Source: Gymnopus androsaceus JB14 | Lineage: Eukaryota; Basidiomycota; Agaricomycetes; Agaricales; Omphalotaceae | Assembly (NCBI GenBank): GCA_009733575.1 | Contig: ML769526.1 | Span: 107,612 to 171,611 of the forward strand | Length of the DNA stretch: 64,000 bases | Direction of reading: 5' to 3' | Shown here: one piece after another, positions 38,111 through 49,203 of the stretch | Layout: the number at the start of each line of letters is the position of its first letter | Position numbering within the stretch: the stretch's first letter is position 1 | Position numbers and translations under genes: made by a program | The notes under the pieces: model-generated | Seen by the model: only the letters and a program-made list of their open reading frames with translations | Database searches by the model: none | Told to the model about the DNA's origin: nothing

Positions 38111-38112
38111 TC

Positions 38113-38470
38113 ATCATAATCTACACGCCGTTCAGCTCCATTCTGGGAGAATTCAGTTTGGGGATGAGATAAAGCCTAGGACCTTGAGAAGAGCAATAGA
38201 CATCTCAATACAATGTGTCTAGAGCAAGATGTTATATACATACCTTTGTGAGAGCTTCTCTGTAGATATCCAAGATGCCAAAATTCAATCTATAATAGAC
38301 TTCAAGGTTAGGGTAGCTAATACATGCCCCTAGTCGGAATAACCAAAGCTTTTGAAAGCTAAGCTGGCCCAGCGACGTGCCAGGTATAATTCGAGATGCA
38401 TATGGTGGTTAGGAAAAAGGCTGAGCGAGTAATCACGCATGGCTTATCGAAGTTGCGCGATAGGCGCCCG
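38113..38470. repeat. Dispersed repeat, copy 2
   Basis: Related to 30195-30690 over most of its length. Shared strings include CTACACG.CGTT, CCTAGG.CCTTGAG, ACCTTTGTGA and AGGTATAATTCGAGATG. It abuts the truncated 5' end of the oxysterol-binding pseudogene on one side and the F-box gene on the other. Confidence 0.7.
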
Positions 38471-38576
38471 TGACTAACTTCGTCTTTCAGGAAACCAATG
38501 GGTCTTAAAAGTTCAGACTGGAAAGGTAGAGGGAAGTCCCATATCTCGCGTTTCAGGTTCTAATAGAATTTTCCTA

Positions 38577-40268
38577 TTGACTCTAGGATCCATATGTGAT
38601 GTTCTGGACTTGCCCCAGGATATCGCCCCCAGAGCATTACAACTGAGCGTGGAGAAACTATGCTGCGCTGATATTGTTAGCATTATTCGCTCCGGGGATT
38701 CTCCCTCTCCCTCGGAGCTTCCAGCTCTCGATCTTCTAGCAGACGACACGCAGGAAACCATAGATTGTTTTCAGCTCGAGCTCGATCGATTGCAGAGGCT
38801 CACTGCCATCTTGGAGATCTCCAAAAGTCGACTGAATCTCTATAAACGCGGTATTCTTTCGATGAGGGCACCTATTCGAAGGCTTCCCCTGGATGTTCTC
38901 GGGGAAATATTCGAGCGAGTCAGCTGCAACAATCAATGCGACAACACTATCGGAGCTCGACGTGCACACTCTCTGGGAACTTTGGCTCTTAGCCAAGTCT
39001 GTAGTAGATGGTACAAGATTGTTGCCTCTATGCCAGCTCTATGGTCCTCATTTGAGTTCCACTCTACACATCTCCAAAAGCCTCACCCATTGATTCCACT
39101 TTTCCTTGAACGTTCTCGCCTACATAACCTTAGCTTCTCAATGAACATTTGGTATCAGTGCGGGGAGGGAAATAACTTTTGTGATGCCACAGGCTTTTTC
39201 TCGACTCAGAACACCAATCGATGGCGTTCTGTAGTCGTAAAAGGGCGTTTGGACGAATCCCAAATAGTCTTGCAGTCATTGCTTGCAGAGGGCAGGGTAT
39301 TTCCTGAACTGTCCAACCTCAGTATCACTTCCAGCCTTGGAATTGCAGATTTTGAACGATCTTTGGATCCAATCACAATCGCCTGTCCAAAGCTTCGATC
39401 TCTAAAACTCCTTGGTCTTAACATAGATCTCAAATTTACGCAGCCTTGCAACACTGTTGAATGCGCAGACTTGCAGGGGTTAACTTTTTGGCACGCATCC
39501 CGTATTCTTGCCGATTTCCCAAGTGTACAGGATGTTACCCTCAATATCATATGGGATGAGGATGTTCTGCAATGGCAACCCCTCACTTTGCATTGTGCAA
39601 GGACAATAAAGATTATCATGCAGGCACCTGCATCAAGAGCTCTAGGCTTCATGTCTTCGATGTTGGATAAAATTACTAGTCTGGGACTAGCCCGCCTTAC
39701 TTTAATATTTGTGTGGGGTACTGAAGCTCCCTCCTTCCTCAAATCCCTATCCTCCATGCTTAGGCGCAGTCAAGCATCCTTGACCCATCTTACGCTTCAC
39801 CGAATCCCTTTCACTTCACATGAGGTTTTGCAGCTCCTGTGCCTTGTGCCCAATCTTATAAGTTTTCATTACAAGGAGAATACTCATTGGAATGGGATGT
39901 TTGTGGATCGGTTGTTGAAAATTTTGACACCTCCACATCTTCGGCATGCATTGGAAGGTGAAGGTGACACCAAAGGAGATGAAGATTGGGACACAGACAA
40001 CAATGATAGCACCAACTTAGAGCAGGATGGGCTACTGCTTCCCAATTTACAGGAGCTCAATTTGGTGACTGCAACCTGTAAAGTGCCATTGCTAGTGAAT
40101 TTCATTCGTTTGAGAAGAACATGCAGTTCTTCGTGTTTACAAAAACTGACCGTTGGGCTCTATGGTGGCGACACTTGGATGATAGAGACGGAAAAGTTCA
40201 ATGAATTCAAGGATGATGGTATGGACATCTTTATTGACATCCTCTACAGTGCCTATGATTTCGACTAG
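38577..40268 (+). CDS. F-box protein with leucine-rich-repeat-like C-terminal part
   Basis: A single uninterrupted frame of about 560 codons ending at TAG 40266-40268. F-box proteins recruit substrates to SCF ubiquitin ligases. The N-terminal helix (LELDRLQRLTAILEISKSRL) is followed by the F-box APIRRLPLDVLGEIFERVS. Then come CSRWYKIVASMPALW and irregular leucine-rich strands typical of the large agaric F-box expansions. The C-terminal region is acidic and ends DILYSAYDFD. No ATG lies in frame before Met within the F-box (about 38864); the open frame extends upstream to about 38478 without one. An ATG at 38498 would join the frame only through a 31-nt intron, which is too short to trust. The start may have been lost, or a first exon lies in or beyond repeat copy 2. 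Confidence 0.85.
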   Translation: MTLGSICDVLDLPQDIAPRALQLSVEKLCCADIVSIIRSGDSPSPSELPALDLLADDTQETIDCFQLELDRLQRLTAILEISKSRLNLYKRGILSMRAPIRRLPLDVLGEIFERVSCNNQCDNTIGARRAHSLGTLALSQVCSRWYKIVASMPALWSSFEFHSTHLQKPHPLIPLFLERSRLHNLSFSMNIWYQCGEGNNFCDATGFFSTQNTNRWRSVVVKGRLDESQIVLQSLLAEGRVFPELSNLSITSSLGIADFERSLDPITIACPKLRSLKLLGLNIDLKFTQPCNTVECADLQGLTFWHASRILADFPSVQDVTLNIIWDEDVLQWQPLTLHCARTIKIIMQAPASRALGFMSSMLDKITSLGLARLTLIFVWGTEAPSFLKSLSSMLRRSQASLTHLTLHRIPFTSHEVLQLLCLVPNLISFHYKENTHWNGMFVDRLLKILTPPHLRHALEGEGDTKGDEDWDTDNNDSTNLEQDGLLLPNLQELNLVTATCKVPLLVNFIRLRRTCSSSCLQKLTVGLYGGDTWMIETEKFNEFKDDGMDIFIDILYSAYDFD

Positions 40269-41070
40269 CTAAATAACTGGGCCAATGCTGGATTACTATT
40301 TAATTGGTTTTACAATCTCTTTACAGTATAACCTGTTGCACTCAACTCTCCTTACAGTACATACTTCTGAACATACATGCAGATCTATCTTTCACCACAT
40401 TCAACTTTATCCATTGTATGTTGCTACTTATTCTGATCTAGCACAATACAGTCATACTCGAACTGAAACTCTGCTTCAACAATGTATAGAGCTCATCTGC
40501 TAATCGATACATATATCTTAAAATCCTGCTGGAGCTATCAATGAGAATTGAGCAATGATGTCAAAGTCAGATAACATGATGTATAGGCCATTTGTAGATT
40601 TTCTATCGATCTCGAGCTTATATTGCATTTGCTTTTTTCCTCCGATATCAGCTACGGATCATCGCAAGTATAAGGAATTCGAAATTAATGATCAGCTTAG
40701 AAAAAGGTACACGTGGATATAAAAAGAATCAAAAGGTCAAAGCGTATTATATCACTCACAAAAATCAAAATTCGACAATATTATGACACGCAGCTACACC
40801 ATATCAGCGTTTCAAGTAGGAGGGAAATGCATTATAGTCATGAGCTTCGTACATTCCCAGTCGACTATGCGATGCGGTGTTTATTAGCCTTTGATGTTGT
40901 CGAACATAAAGTAGTCAATGGGTTGACTAAAAAAAATTGACGTCAAGCCTACCAAAATCATGAGACTGCACATACGATGTTTTCTTGCTGAAAAACGCGT
41001 ACCAAACATCATGAAGGTGCGAAATTTTGATTTCTGAATCAATGTCTTCAATTCGTCAAAAAACGAGTGG
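40269..41070. other. Intergenic region between convergent genes
   Basis: The F-box gene and the kinase gene converge here. A/T-rich sequence; short frames only. No gene, repeat or RNA recognised. Confidence 0.4.
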
Positions 41071-43479
41071 CTAAATAGTAGATACATTTATTGAGTCCAA
41101 AGGTGTTTGTCCAATGACCTGAACCCACTCCTGCGCAGCGTCAATATCCAGAGATTGAGCACTATAGCCTTCGTTTGCGTGATGATCTTGAGGACTGGCT
41201 GAGACTGAAAGTGTTTGTTAGACCAAGAAACGGAGGCTCATCACTAGAACGCACCTTAGGTCGCGCAGTGTCGCTTCTATTAAGCTTCGAAAAGGACTCA
41301 GTGCGTCCGGGAACAGAACTTTCGGATGCGTGCATATCTGTTGGTGGGTCCGAGTATAGTTTCGGTAAAGACGCGGATTGCTGGGGAGGTGAATAGCCAG
41401 AGCCAGGACTCAATAGGTCCGCTTGTCGATCGCAATAAAACGACAACCTGCTCATCAGGCCCCTCAAGACGTTTTACCACTTGTGAAAACGTCGGTCGTT
41501 CCATGACTTTATCGTTTGAGCAGCGCTCAAGGACTTGTCGAATACCCAAACGATCCACGATCTTTGAAGGGAACGGCGGTCGGGAGTTTTCTTCTATAGA
41601 GGGAGGGTATGGTTCAGTTGGCGAAGCAGATCTTTGAACAACGAAAGTAGACGCATACCCAAAACAAGTTTCTTGACTACATTGTCTGGCATCATTGGCC
41701 AGGGAAGACTCCTGAAAGTCACTATTTCCACGCACGCAATTCCAAATGCGTATACATCGTTTTCCTTGGTGAGGAGGAAATGCCCAGCCATAAGCCCCGG
41801 TGATTGCCAACGAAGTCCGTCTGTGTATGGTATGCCGTTAGTTGAGATTAGTGCTGAAGGAACGGTCTAACGACGTACGGGCATGTTGAGCGTTTTTGCA
41901 GGAGATCTGAGATATATCTTTGCTATGTCCAAAGTCGGCTAGTACACATCGGAGGTCATTATCGAGTAGGACGTTCGCTCCCTAAAAGCGCACAGGTACT
42001 GATCAGGAATAGTTCCTTTTGAAAGAGTTCAAAAGGTACCTTGAGATCTCCATGAACCACATGCGCCGAGTGCGCGTACTTCATAGCTCTCGAAATCTCA
42101 ACCATGAACCGGAGCAAATCAGGTTCAGAACTATCACCGTACACCTCCGAAACCATCGATGCTCCGCTAACCATGCTTCCGTCCCATTCCAATCGCTTCA
42201 AGTACTCTGGCAGAGACCCATTCCTCATATATGGACTGATGAGGAACCGCGGTACGTCTTGAGATGGATCGCTTGCACCGTAAAGTCGAAAGATATTGGA
42301 TGGTTGAGTGATTTCCATACCGCGACTTCAGCAAGGAACGTTTCATCGTCGGTAGACCTCTCAAGGACTTTGAGAGCAATAGCGCGGTGAGTCCAGGTTC
42401 CCTTATAAACATTGGAGAAGAACCCTCTGCCTATCAAGATATCGATATTGCTCCTGTGTAAATTTTTTTTTTGTTAGACCACCCAAAAGCTTCACAAACA
42501 AAAAAGTCTGCAAGACGTACTTTCCGATGGTCCTAGTGGAAAGATCATATCATACCCTTGCACCAGACGTTGTACCGCAGTAATACCCGATCCGACTCTA
42601 CAGCGTCCCATCTAGTGCCAAGTAAATGATCTCGTATGAGGAAACTGTCGTATCGAGGCGCATTGACTGAGTTCGGGGGAGCTTTCCAATGCGAACCCTT
42701 CCTTCCATCAACACTGTCCGAAATAGCCACTGGGCATATCCTTCCTAGCAGCCCGCAAGATCTTTTGCATATCATCATCGCTTGTTGCGTTCAGCGCCGC
42801 AGATAAAAGTCGACGCAGGTCCGTTCATATCAGCTTGGCTTGTCGAGCTCGTTTTGGTATGCTTGGAGAGCACGGAGTCAGTCTCGGATTCGCTCGGCAT
42901 CCGTCATTGCCAGGTCGTCAGCAGCGGGAGGCGATGAGGCAAATCGGAGTTGGATGGAAGACCTGATTCGACATCGTCTACAGGCTCTAGCTTCGCCTAC
43001 GGGTTGTGTATCTTGCGAGCCCCCAACTAGGGAGACCGGAGTTCCTTCAGGACTGGTTAGAGGGACGTAGAGTGCGCATGGGGATGGATACCTAGATGAA
43101 AATAGGTAAACATTGCTTCATAAGAACGTCAGGTAGAGCTCACATTAAAGACGACCATACAGTCATTCAACGACTCGTTACACTTCTCAATCTCGTACAG
43201 AATCTCAATTCAATCTCATCTCGTTCGACAAATCGCTTCCAGAACGGTCAGTCCCTCAATTCCACCATCAGGTCAAGAATTAAATTGAAGGAACTTTGCA
43301 AGGGATTATCGGCTGCAATACTAGGGCGATGAAGGTCCTTAAGCTTACCTTTCAAGTCTTTTGAGAGGTTTATCGTGCTCGGCTTTGACTTTATTCCCTT
43401 GTTGATGAACATCGTCGTATATAGCGAGGAGAAAGTCTGCGCAGCGGGCAGTTAGACGTAAACACGCAAGTCGGTTGGA
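41071..43479 (-). CDS. Protein kinase with an N-terminal MLKL-like helical region (5' end incomplete)
   Basis: N-terminal exon (43349-43479) reads CADFLLAIYDDVHQQG and KPLKRLER. The next exon gives FWKRFVERDEIE and ILYEIEKCNESLNDCMVVFN. This two-part helical pattern matches the N-terminal helical-bundle (MLKL/NLR-adaptor-like) region seen before many agaric kinases and NLRs. Then comes LLSAALNATSDDDMQKILRA and the kinase domain: IGRGFFSNVYKG (Gly loop), AIALKVLE (ATP Lys), VVHGDLK (catalytic loop with Gly in place of Arg), LADFGHSK (DFG), WQSPGLMAG and ERPTFSQVVKRLE. A Pro/Ser-rich tail ends NVSTI at TAG 41071-41073. One extra base near 43204-43207 is needed in the helical region, and stops near 42870 mean that part is not fully resolved. 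Residues for catalysis are present. A role in cell-death or heterokaryon signalling is inference only. Confidence 0.75.
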
Positions 43480-43849
43480 CTAAGTAGAAAAGGGGAAATA
43501 TGAACAGAGAGCAATATTAGAACATGGACACGACATACCCCGACGTCATCGACCGCATCCCAGATTCTCGAAAGCAGTATAGTCGCATCTCAAGACCGGA
43601 ACAGTCCCTGTCTCTGCAACAACCCCAAGACCAACGCGCACTACCTCGGGATGTGCTACAAAGCAGTAGAAGCACATAAGATGGAAACCGATAACACCTA
43701 TACCATTTTGGTCCTTAGATATGCATCTGTCTACTCCCTCGGCACAGGTGGTTGCCTCTTCGACGATGTTCCCTTCCAAGCTCTAGGACTAAAGAACTTG
43801 CGCCATGAATGACTGGTATCTGTCGATTCGCGAGAACTCTTGAGTAGAT

Positions 43850-44130
43850 ATTCAAAAATACAAAATACAATCTCTGTAAACTTCAAGGTTGGCAGCCGAT
43901 ACGTGCCCTAGTTGGAAAAACCGAAGCTTTGAAAGTTACGCGGTATAATTCGAGATGGTGGTTAGGATAAACGTCGGGCGCTTCTGAGCTTGTCAGGGCC
44001 AAGCGCTGATCATTGCTCATCAATTGCTCATGATCATAAACCAGAGAACCAATTATTTCGACTACGCCAACATTTTGGAAAAACGTTTGGACTTCGAGGC
44101 AGGAAAGAAAGGCACGATAGCATAGCTCTG
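43850..44130. repeat. Dispersed repeat, copy 3
   Basis: Matches copy 1 closely over GGCAGCCGATACGT, CTAGTTGGAAAAACCGAAGC, GGTATAATTCGAGATGGTGG and GCGCTGATCATT. A weaker match (CATTTTGGAAAA, GCATAGCT) extends further right. It lies upstream of the kinase gene. Confidence 0.7.
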
Positions 44131-45157
44131 TGCATTTTCTGCCGATATCCGAGATTTAAGAAGTATTCTTCGCCTTCGAGTTCTGTAGGACTCGGAATAT
44201 CTCCTCAAGCCCTTTGTTCCTCCAAAGCCCATTTCATTCAATGCTACGTTCCTAGTCTACTTCTACACTGAACCACAAATCTCACGTACTGTCAAAAAGA
44301 CAGAAGACCAGTAAGAATTCAAGCAGCACACAAGCTAAACGACCACGAACCTCATTTTTTATCCAGTTTCCACTGACCCCTTCGCACTTTAAAACTCCAC
44401 TATTTCCGCTCATCTCGCCTTCACAGTACCGGCATGAACTAAAACTCTTCTCCTTCCATTTAACCTCATACACAGCATGTTTCGTACCCTGGAAAGACTA
44501 GTCGCTAGTTTCAGGCTCCAGCTTAATCGGTCAAGGCATCGAGGTGAAGTCCATGAACTTCGCCTCGCTGTGAGCGGTTTCCTGGAGGACATATGGCGAC
44601 TTTCATGGCCCTTTCAGGGAGAGAGGGAGAAGACTCTTTCGTGCGAGGTAGGGCACTGATGCTGAGCCTGCGCCTGAGGTGACGGTAAAAGCCTTGAAGC
44701 TACAGTCGCTCCACAAGCTTTGCTCCGCTCGATTTCTCTTCTTTCTCCATCTTGATATAGTGTTCTTTACGATAGGCATCAATTTTACTGTTTTACAAGG
44801 CGTGAACAACACTAGCTGGCGTGCTGCTCTTTTATTCACCGATTCAACGCCGATTTCCTCTGGTCATAGTCGATTACTCACAGCTTCACTCTCGAAAGAA
44901 CGAACTACCCTTTTAACGACTCCTGATCGACAGCCTCAACGTCGACTCCCATCATACATCCATGCATGTTGTCATCGCACCGCCGTGGATTCAGGATCCT
45001 TCTACGCTCGAAAGGAGGAGATTCGGTTACTCAAAACAATAATAATAATAAACACACGGGTCCTCGATACATTTCGTATTTTCAAGGTATGTACATAGCT
45101 TCTTGTAACAACATATCATAGACTCGAGTGCCTGCAGCTACGGTACCGAACTAGCTC
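44131..45157. other. Unassigned stretch before the RNR small-subunit gene
   Basis: A plus-strand frame at 44679-45098 (139 codons) and one at 44477-44659 from a true ATG are open but show no conserved domain and no splice partners. I see nothing I can support. Confidence 0.3.
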
Positions 45158-46601
45158 TCAAAATTCTTCATCGAGTGCACTGAAATAAATGTCAGCCGGT
45201 ATGTACAGGGATGTGTACTCGACCCACCTCGAAATCGTAAAATTGGTGTCCTTTTCTTCTGATTCTCCCTTTGCATTGAACCCCGCACGCGAGTATTCGC
45301 TAACTCGACGCTCAAAGAAGTTGGTTTTTCCTTGTAGGGATATGTTATCCATGAAGTCGAACTGTGACGGCATTAGTATCGGGAATCAGTACCACGGAAT
45401 TTACAAGGACTTACTGGATTTTGAACGTTGTACACTTTTTGCTGGCCAAGCTCGGTGAGCAGCCTGTCTGCGACAAACTCGATGTACTGGCTCATCAGTG
45501 CGGCATTCATCCCAATGAGGGCCACTGGAAGGGCCACTGTTTGAACATTAGCGAGTGCGAGGCTGGTAAGAACAAACCTAGCTTACCGGTCAGGAACTCC
45601 TGCTCAATTTCAACAGCGTCTATAATGATCTTCCTAATAATCTCAGGACTTGGTCGCCGACGCAGGTGCTTGAAAGCAAACAGGCAAAGTCAGTATGCAA
45701 ACCTTCATCCCGGCTGATCAGCTCATTTGAAAAGGTCAGACCAGGCATAAGACCTCGTTTTTTAAGCCAGAAGATGCTCGCAAAAGCACCAGAGAAAAAG
45801 ATGCCTTCCACAGCAGCAAAGGCCACCAGTCGAATGGCAAATGTAGACTGCTTGTCGCTGATCCATGTCATGGCCCAGTCGGCCTTCTTCTTTATGCAGG
45901 GGATACGCTCCACTGCGTCGAACAAGTGCTCTCGCTCTACCTTATCTTGAATATAAGTATCAATGAGCAGCGAGTAGGTTTCAGAATGTATGTTTTCCAT
46001 CATGATCTGAAATCCGTAAAAGCATCTCGCCTCTGCGGCCTGAACCTCGCTGCTGAAGCGTTCAACAAGCTAGGCATTTTCGTTAAATGGTCACTTGGTA
46101 TAGTAAATTTATGCAAGACATACATTCTCGTTAACAATCCCATCCGAAGCGGCGAAGAAGGCGAGAATGTGAGAAATAAAGTAGCGTTCATTGGGGGTGA
46201 GTTTATCCCAATCGGTGAGATCCTTGCTTAAGTCCATTTCTTCAGCGGTCCAGAATGAGGCTTCAGCTAGAGAGGGGGCTAAGAACGCGATGTGTTATGA
46301 TGCAAGGGGAGCGCACCTTTCTTGTACATGGACCAAATCTGCGCAGAAGATCAATAACAATATGCAAAGCAACTAGCGACCATACCTCCTCATACTGGAT
46401 GGGAAACAGCACGAATCTTCGATGCGACTCTTTGAGGAGTGGCTCGTCGTATTCTTCGCAATGGACATCTCCTGAGAATTGGGATTTCTTGTCTGGCTGG
46501 TTGGACCACGACGTTCCGTTAGGGTAACTGAGGGCAGCGGGGGGTGTCATTGCGGGAAATATGGGAGGATTCTGTTGTCCAACCAGTGTCAAATGCTCCA
46601 T
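45158..46601 (-). CDS. RNR2: Ribonucleotide reductase small subunit (class Ia, R2)
   Basis: Holds the di-iron/tyrosyl-radical cofactor that the large subunit uses to make deoxynucleotides. ATG at 46601. Exon 1 is 46386-46601 and exon 2 is 46317-46338, a 22-nt microexon encoding IWSMYKK. Exon 3 starts at 46266 with [17 protein letters not shown], which carries the first iron-ligand Asp. Further ligands and the radical Tyr lie in [14 protein letters not shown] (Glu, His, Tyr), [11 protein letters not shown] (Glu) and [11 protein letters not shown] (Glu, His). The C terminus has [20 protein letters not shown] and ends SALDEEF. This keeps the acidic-aromatic tail that docks on the large subunit. 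All catalytic residues are kept. The gene is divergent from the large-subunit gene 2.6 kb away, which is unusual in fungi. Confidence 0.93.
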
Positions 46602-47039
46602 CCGATTTATCGAGATTTATTCATTCCAACACTTGTATTGTATGATCAGAAAAATTCATTTCATCGTCACCCAAAATTGAGTTGATAGAAGGTTTATTAC
46701 AGATATCCACTATCAGGACAATGGAAAGAAAATCTTGATATTTCAGCAACCACCCAGTGCCTCATGAGAACGCGCCCGCTTTACCAGTACATAAACTGAA
46801 CAGAACAGAATTGAAACTGATAGCGCACAGAAGCGCATTAGGGTAGAGTTACCCTTTAAACCGACATCTCGGAATTTCTTTGTTTAAAGTAAGTTCACAA
46901 TAACTCCGGTGCTTCCGACTGTGAAACTCCCAATGTAGAGCAGACCGGGATCAGATCTTCCTTGTAGTATTGTATAATAATGATTTCCATCTCACAAACA
47001 CAATTGCTTACTGACTGTATAATCTGATCTCGTTACGAA

Positions 47040-47486
47040 GTTTTCGGAAAACCTTGGCAATGGCATGTACATCAGAATTTTTTCAGAAATCGCGCTTGAG
47101 TATGCGCGCGTTTCTCGGTTCCTCAGTGAATTTATTACGAAAACAGTGTTTTCATAGCAGGACATGACATATACGAACATGACATATACGAACTCCCAGC
47201 AGCAAAACGTAACTAGTTTTTCTGTAACCTGAAGCTAATTGAATCCAAAAATGCGTGCTGTAGGCACTTACTTGCTTGAACCAACTTGCAAAGGGTTCAA
47301 AACCTTTCTAAAGGGATCATAACTCAGTATTAAGCTCTTAGAAGCACTTGTATATACCTTGAACCCCATTCGGCAATGGAACAGGGGCAGGATGAGGTTA
47401 ACGTCTCCTCCAAACAAGAGGAACATACCGGAGCGGGAATTATTTATTTTTGAAAAAAAACGCTCATGCCAAGGTTTTCCGAAAAC
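47040..47486. repeat. 20-bp perfect inverted repeat enclosing about 400 bp
   Basis: GTTTTCGGAAAACCTTGGCA at 47040-47059 recurs as its exact reverse complement at 47467-47486. No target duplication or extended TIR was found, so it may be the remains of an element or of adjacent insertions. It ends ten bases before the neighbouring MITE. Confidence 0.6.
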
Positions 47487-47495
47487 ACTGTAATA

Positions 47496-47759
47496 CTGTA
47501 TAATTACAACCTAAAGTGCCTGGGTTTTATGCATTACAGTGAGAACTTCAAAAGGTGGAGTTCTCAGGCCAAAAATTAGCATTATGGAAAATTTTTCTGG
47601 TGTTTTTTTGGGCATTTTGGCACCATTTTTGGAATTTTGAGTTACTATTTTGCAAAATTCAAAGTTCCTTGAACCCTGTTATGTGTTACGATTTCCAAAA
47701 TGATCAAGTTCCCAGGGACTGTGTTACGGTTACGGGAACTTTAGGTCGTAATTATACAG
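47496..47759. mobile_element. Short Tc1/mariner-type MITE with TA target duplication
   Basis: The left end CTGTATAATTACAACCTAAAG and the right end (reverse complement CTGTATAATTACGACCTAAAG) match except at one base. Both ends are flanked by TA (47494-47495 and 47760-47761), the Tc1/mariner target duplication. The element is 264 bp and non-coding. It sits in the divergent intergenic region between the two ribonucleotide reductase genes. Confidence 0.75.
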
Positions 47760-48011
47760 TATTGCATCCCATTGCCAATGTAAGTAACGTTCGTGATAAT
47801 ATTTTTGAATATGTATCTAAATTTGTATAGTCGTTTCTGCGATTTATCGTTGATTTAGTTGGGCGCCCTCGGTAAAAAGGATCACGTCTGAAACACTGCC
47901 ACTGTTCAACTTCAACTTCAAAACAGTTTGAGAGAGCCAATTCAAACTTGACTGAAAGATGTTTCCAGACTTGTGGCTAATCAAGGCCTGATTCCCAACA
48001 AACCGTCTCAT

Positions 48012-48160
48012 AATCTCCATTGGTCTCCGTTACAGAGCGGGAGCACATCACTTCTAGTATGAGCTCTCAGAGACTCCGAACGTACTAGCCAACAAAATCT
48101 CTATTGGTCTCCATTTTAAAACGGGAGCACAACTCTCTGAGCTCTCAGAGACCCCGAGTT
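48012..48160. repeat. Imperfect tandem duplication, 84-bp offset
   Basis: Phrases AATCTC.ATTGGTCTCC, CGGGAGCACA and GAGCTCTCAGAGAC.CCGA occur twice, 84 bp apart. It lies in the RNR intergenic region, upstream of the large-subunit gene. Function unknown. Confidence 0.7.
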
Positions 48161-49203
48161 GACCCATGTCAACTACCATTAAGACCCATCACTACATGGC
48201 TGACTGTAGGTTCCGACCTGGAGGATGTGGGGTTCAAAGGATCGTCTGATGTGGGGCTTAGTTTCCAGGCTTGCTCCAATGTTTGAACAGTTCTTTACGA
48301 TTTATGATTAATCTCCCCTTAACAGCGTAACTTACCAATGCATGAAACATCGGGAATAGAGTGTATAAGCTCAATTGAAGTTTTCGTGTGTGTAACTTTT
48401 GAGCAGTGGGAACTGAATTAAAAAACCCTTGTTTCAAATCAGCCTCAATCTCAGACTGATAGACTGAAATTTGTGGAGATATGGAGTGGTCGAACTCGAG
48501 GCAAATGCACTATTGCAGAGCCTGATGTGAAATTATGAATACTCAAGGTGACCTACTTATGACCCTCACAATAATCAATTCGAGAGGCAAATTCGGATTG
48601 AACAAGAGCTTTGAGCATCGATTAGCAAAAATATGTGATTTTTCTATACCCAATCTCGTCCAATTCCATTGAGAATTGAATGAGTTAATTGAATGAGTTA
48701 CATCTTTCTTATTAGGGGCTTATGACATCATCAATGTCAACCTTGACTGATGCATCCTTGGACTTCCCGCCAACGTTTTCCATTACCGTTTTTTTTTACC
48801 GTTTTTTTATTGAAATTCCCAAGTTCACCATCACCGCCGCCGACTAAGGGAACGTTCAATTACTTCCAGTAATATTTGCAAGAGAACATCCGGAATGTCA
48901 ATTTTTTCGAATCGTCAATGCGTCAACTTTCACGGGGAGAACTCGTACCAAGTCACACAATACTATCCGTGACTGGTGACTTAGGAGCCGGGTAGGAGCC
49001 GGGTAGGAGCCTTTTTCGCTAGAAGAAGAAAAAGGGAATATTGTACAGAATCTACGGATCCTGGATCACACCTAAAATCGGGGCGCTCCTGATTGAGAAA
49101 ACTTGAATAAATACTGCCTTCCTTCTATCTCTCGACACTCTCTTTCATTGGCTCTTTAGGAATTTCACTGTATCTTCAAGTGCGACTAACAAGTAGTAAC
49201 AAC
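48161..49203. promoter_or_regulatory. Upstream region of the RNR large-subunit gene
   Basis: No gene is seen. The last 120 bp before the ATG at 49204 contain GAATAAATAC and pyrimidine tracts, as expected for a fungal promoter and 5' UTR. A direct repeat GTAGGAGCCGG occurs twice around 48984-49007. No recognisable MluI cell-cycle box was found by eye. Confidence 0.35.

Noticed and set aside
44679..45098. Plus-strand frame of 139 codons next to the RNR small-subunit gene
   Set aside because: No domain, no exon chain and no sign of codon bias; it could not be supported as a cluster member.
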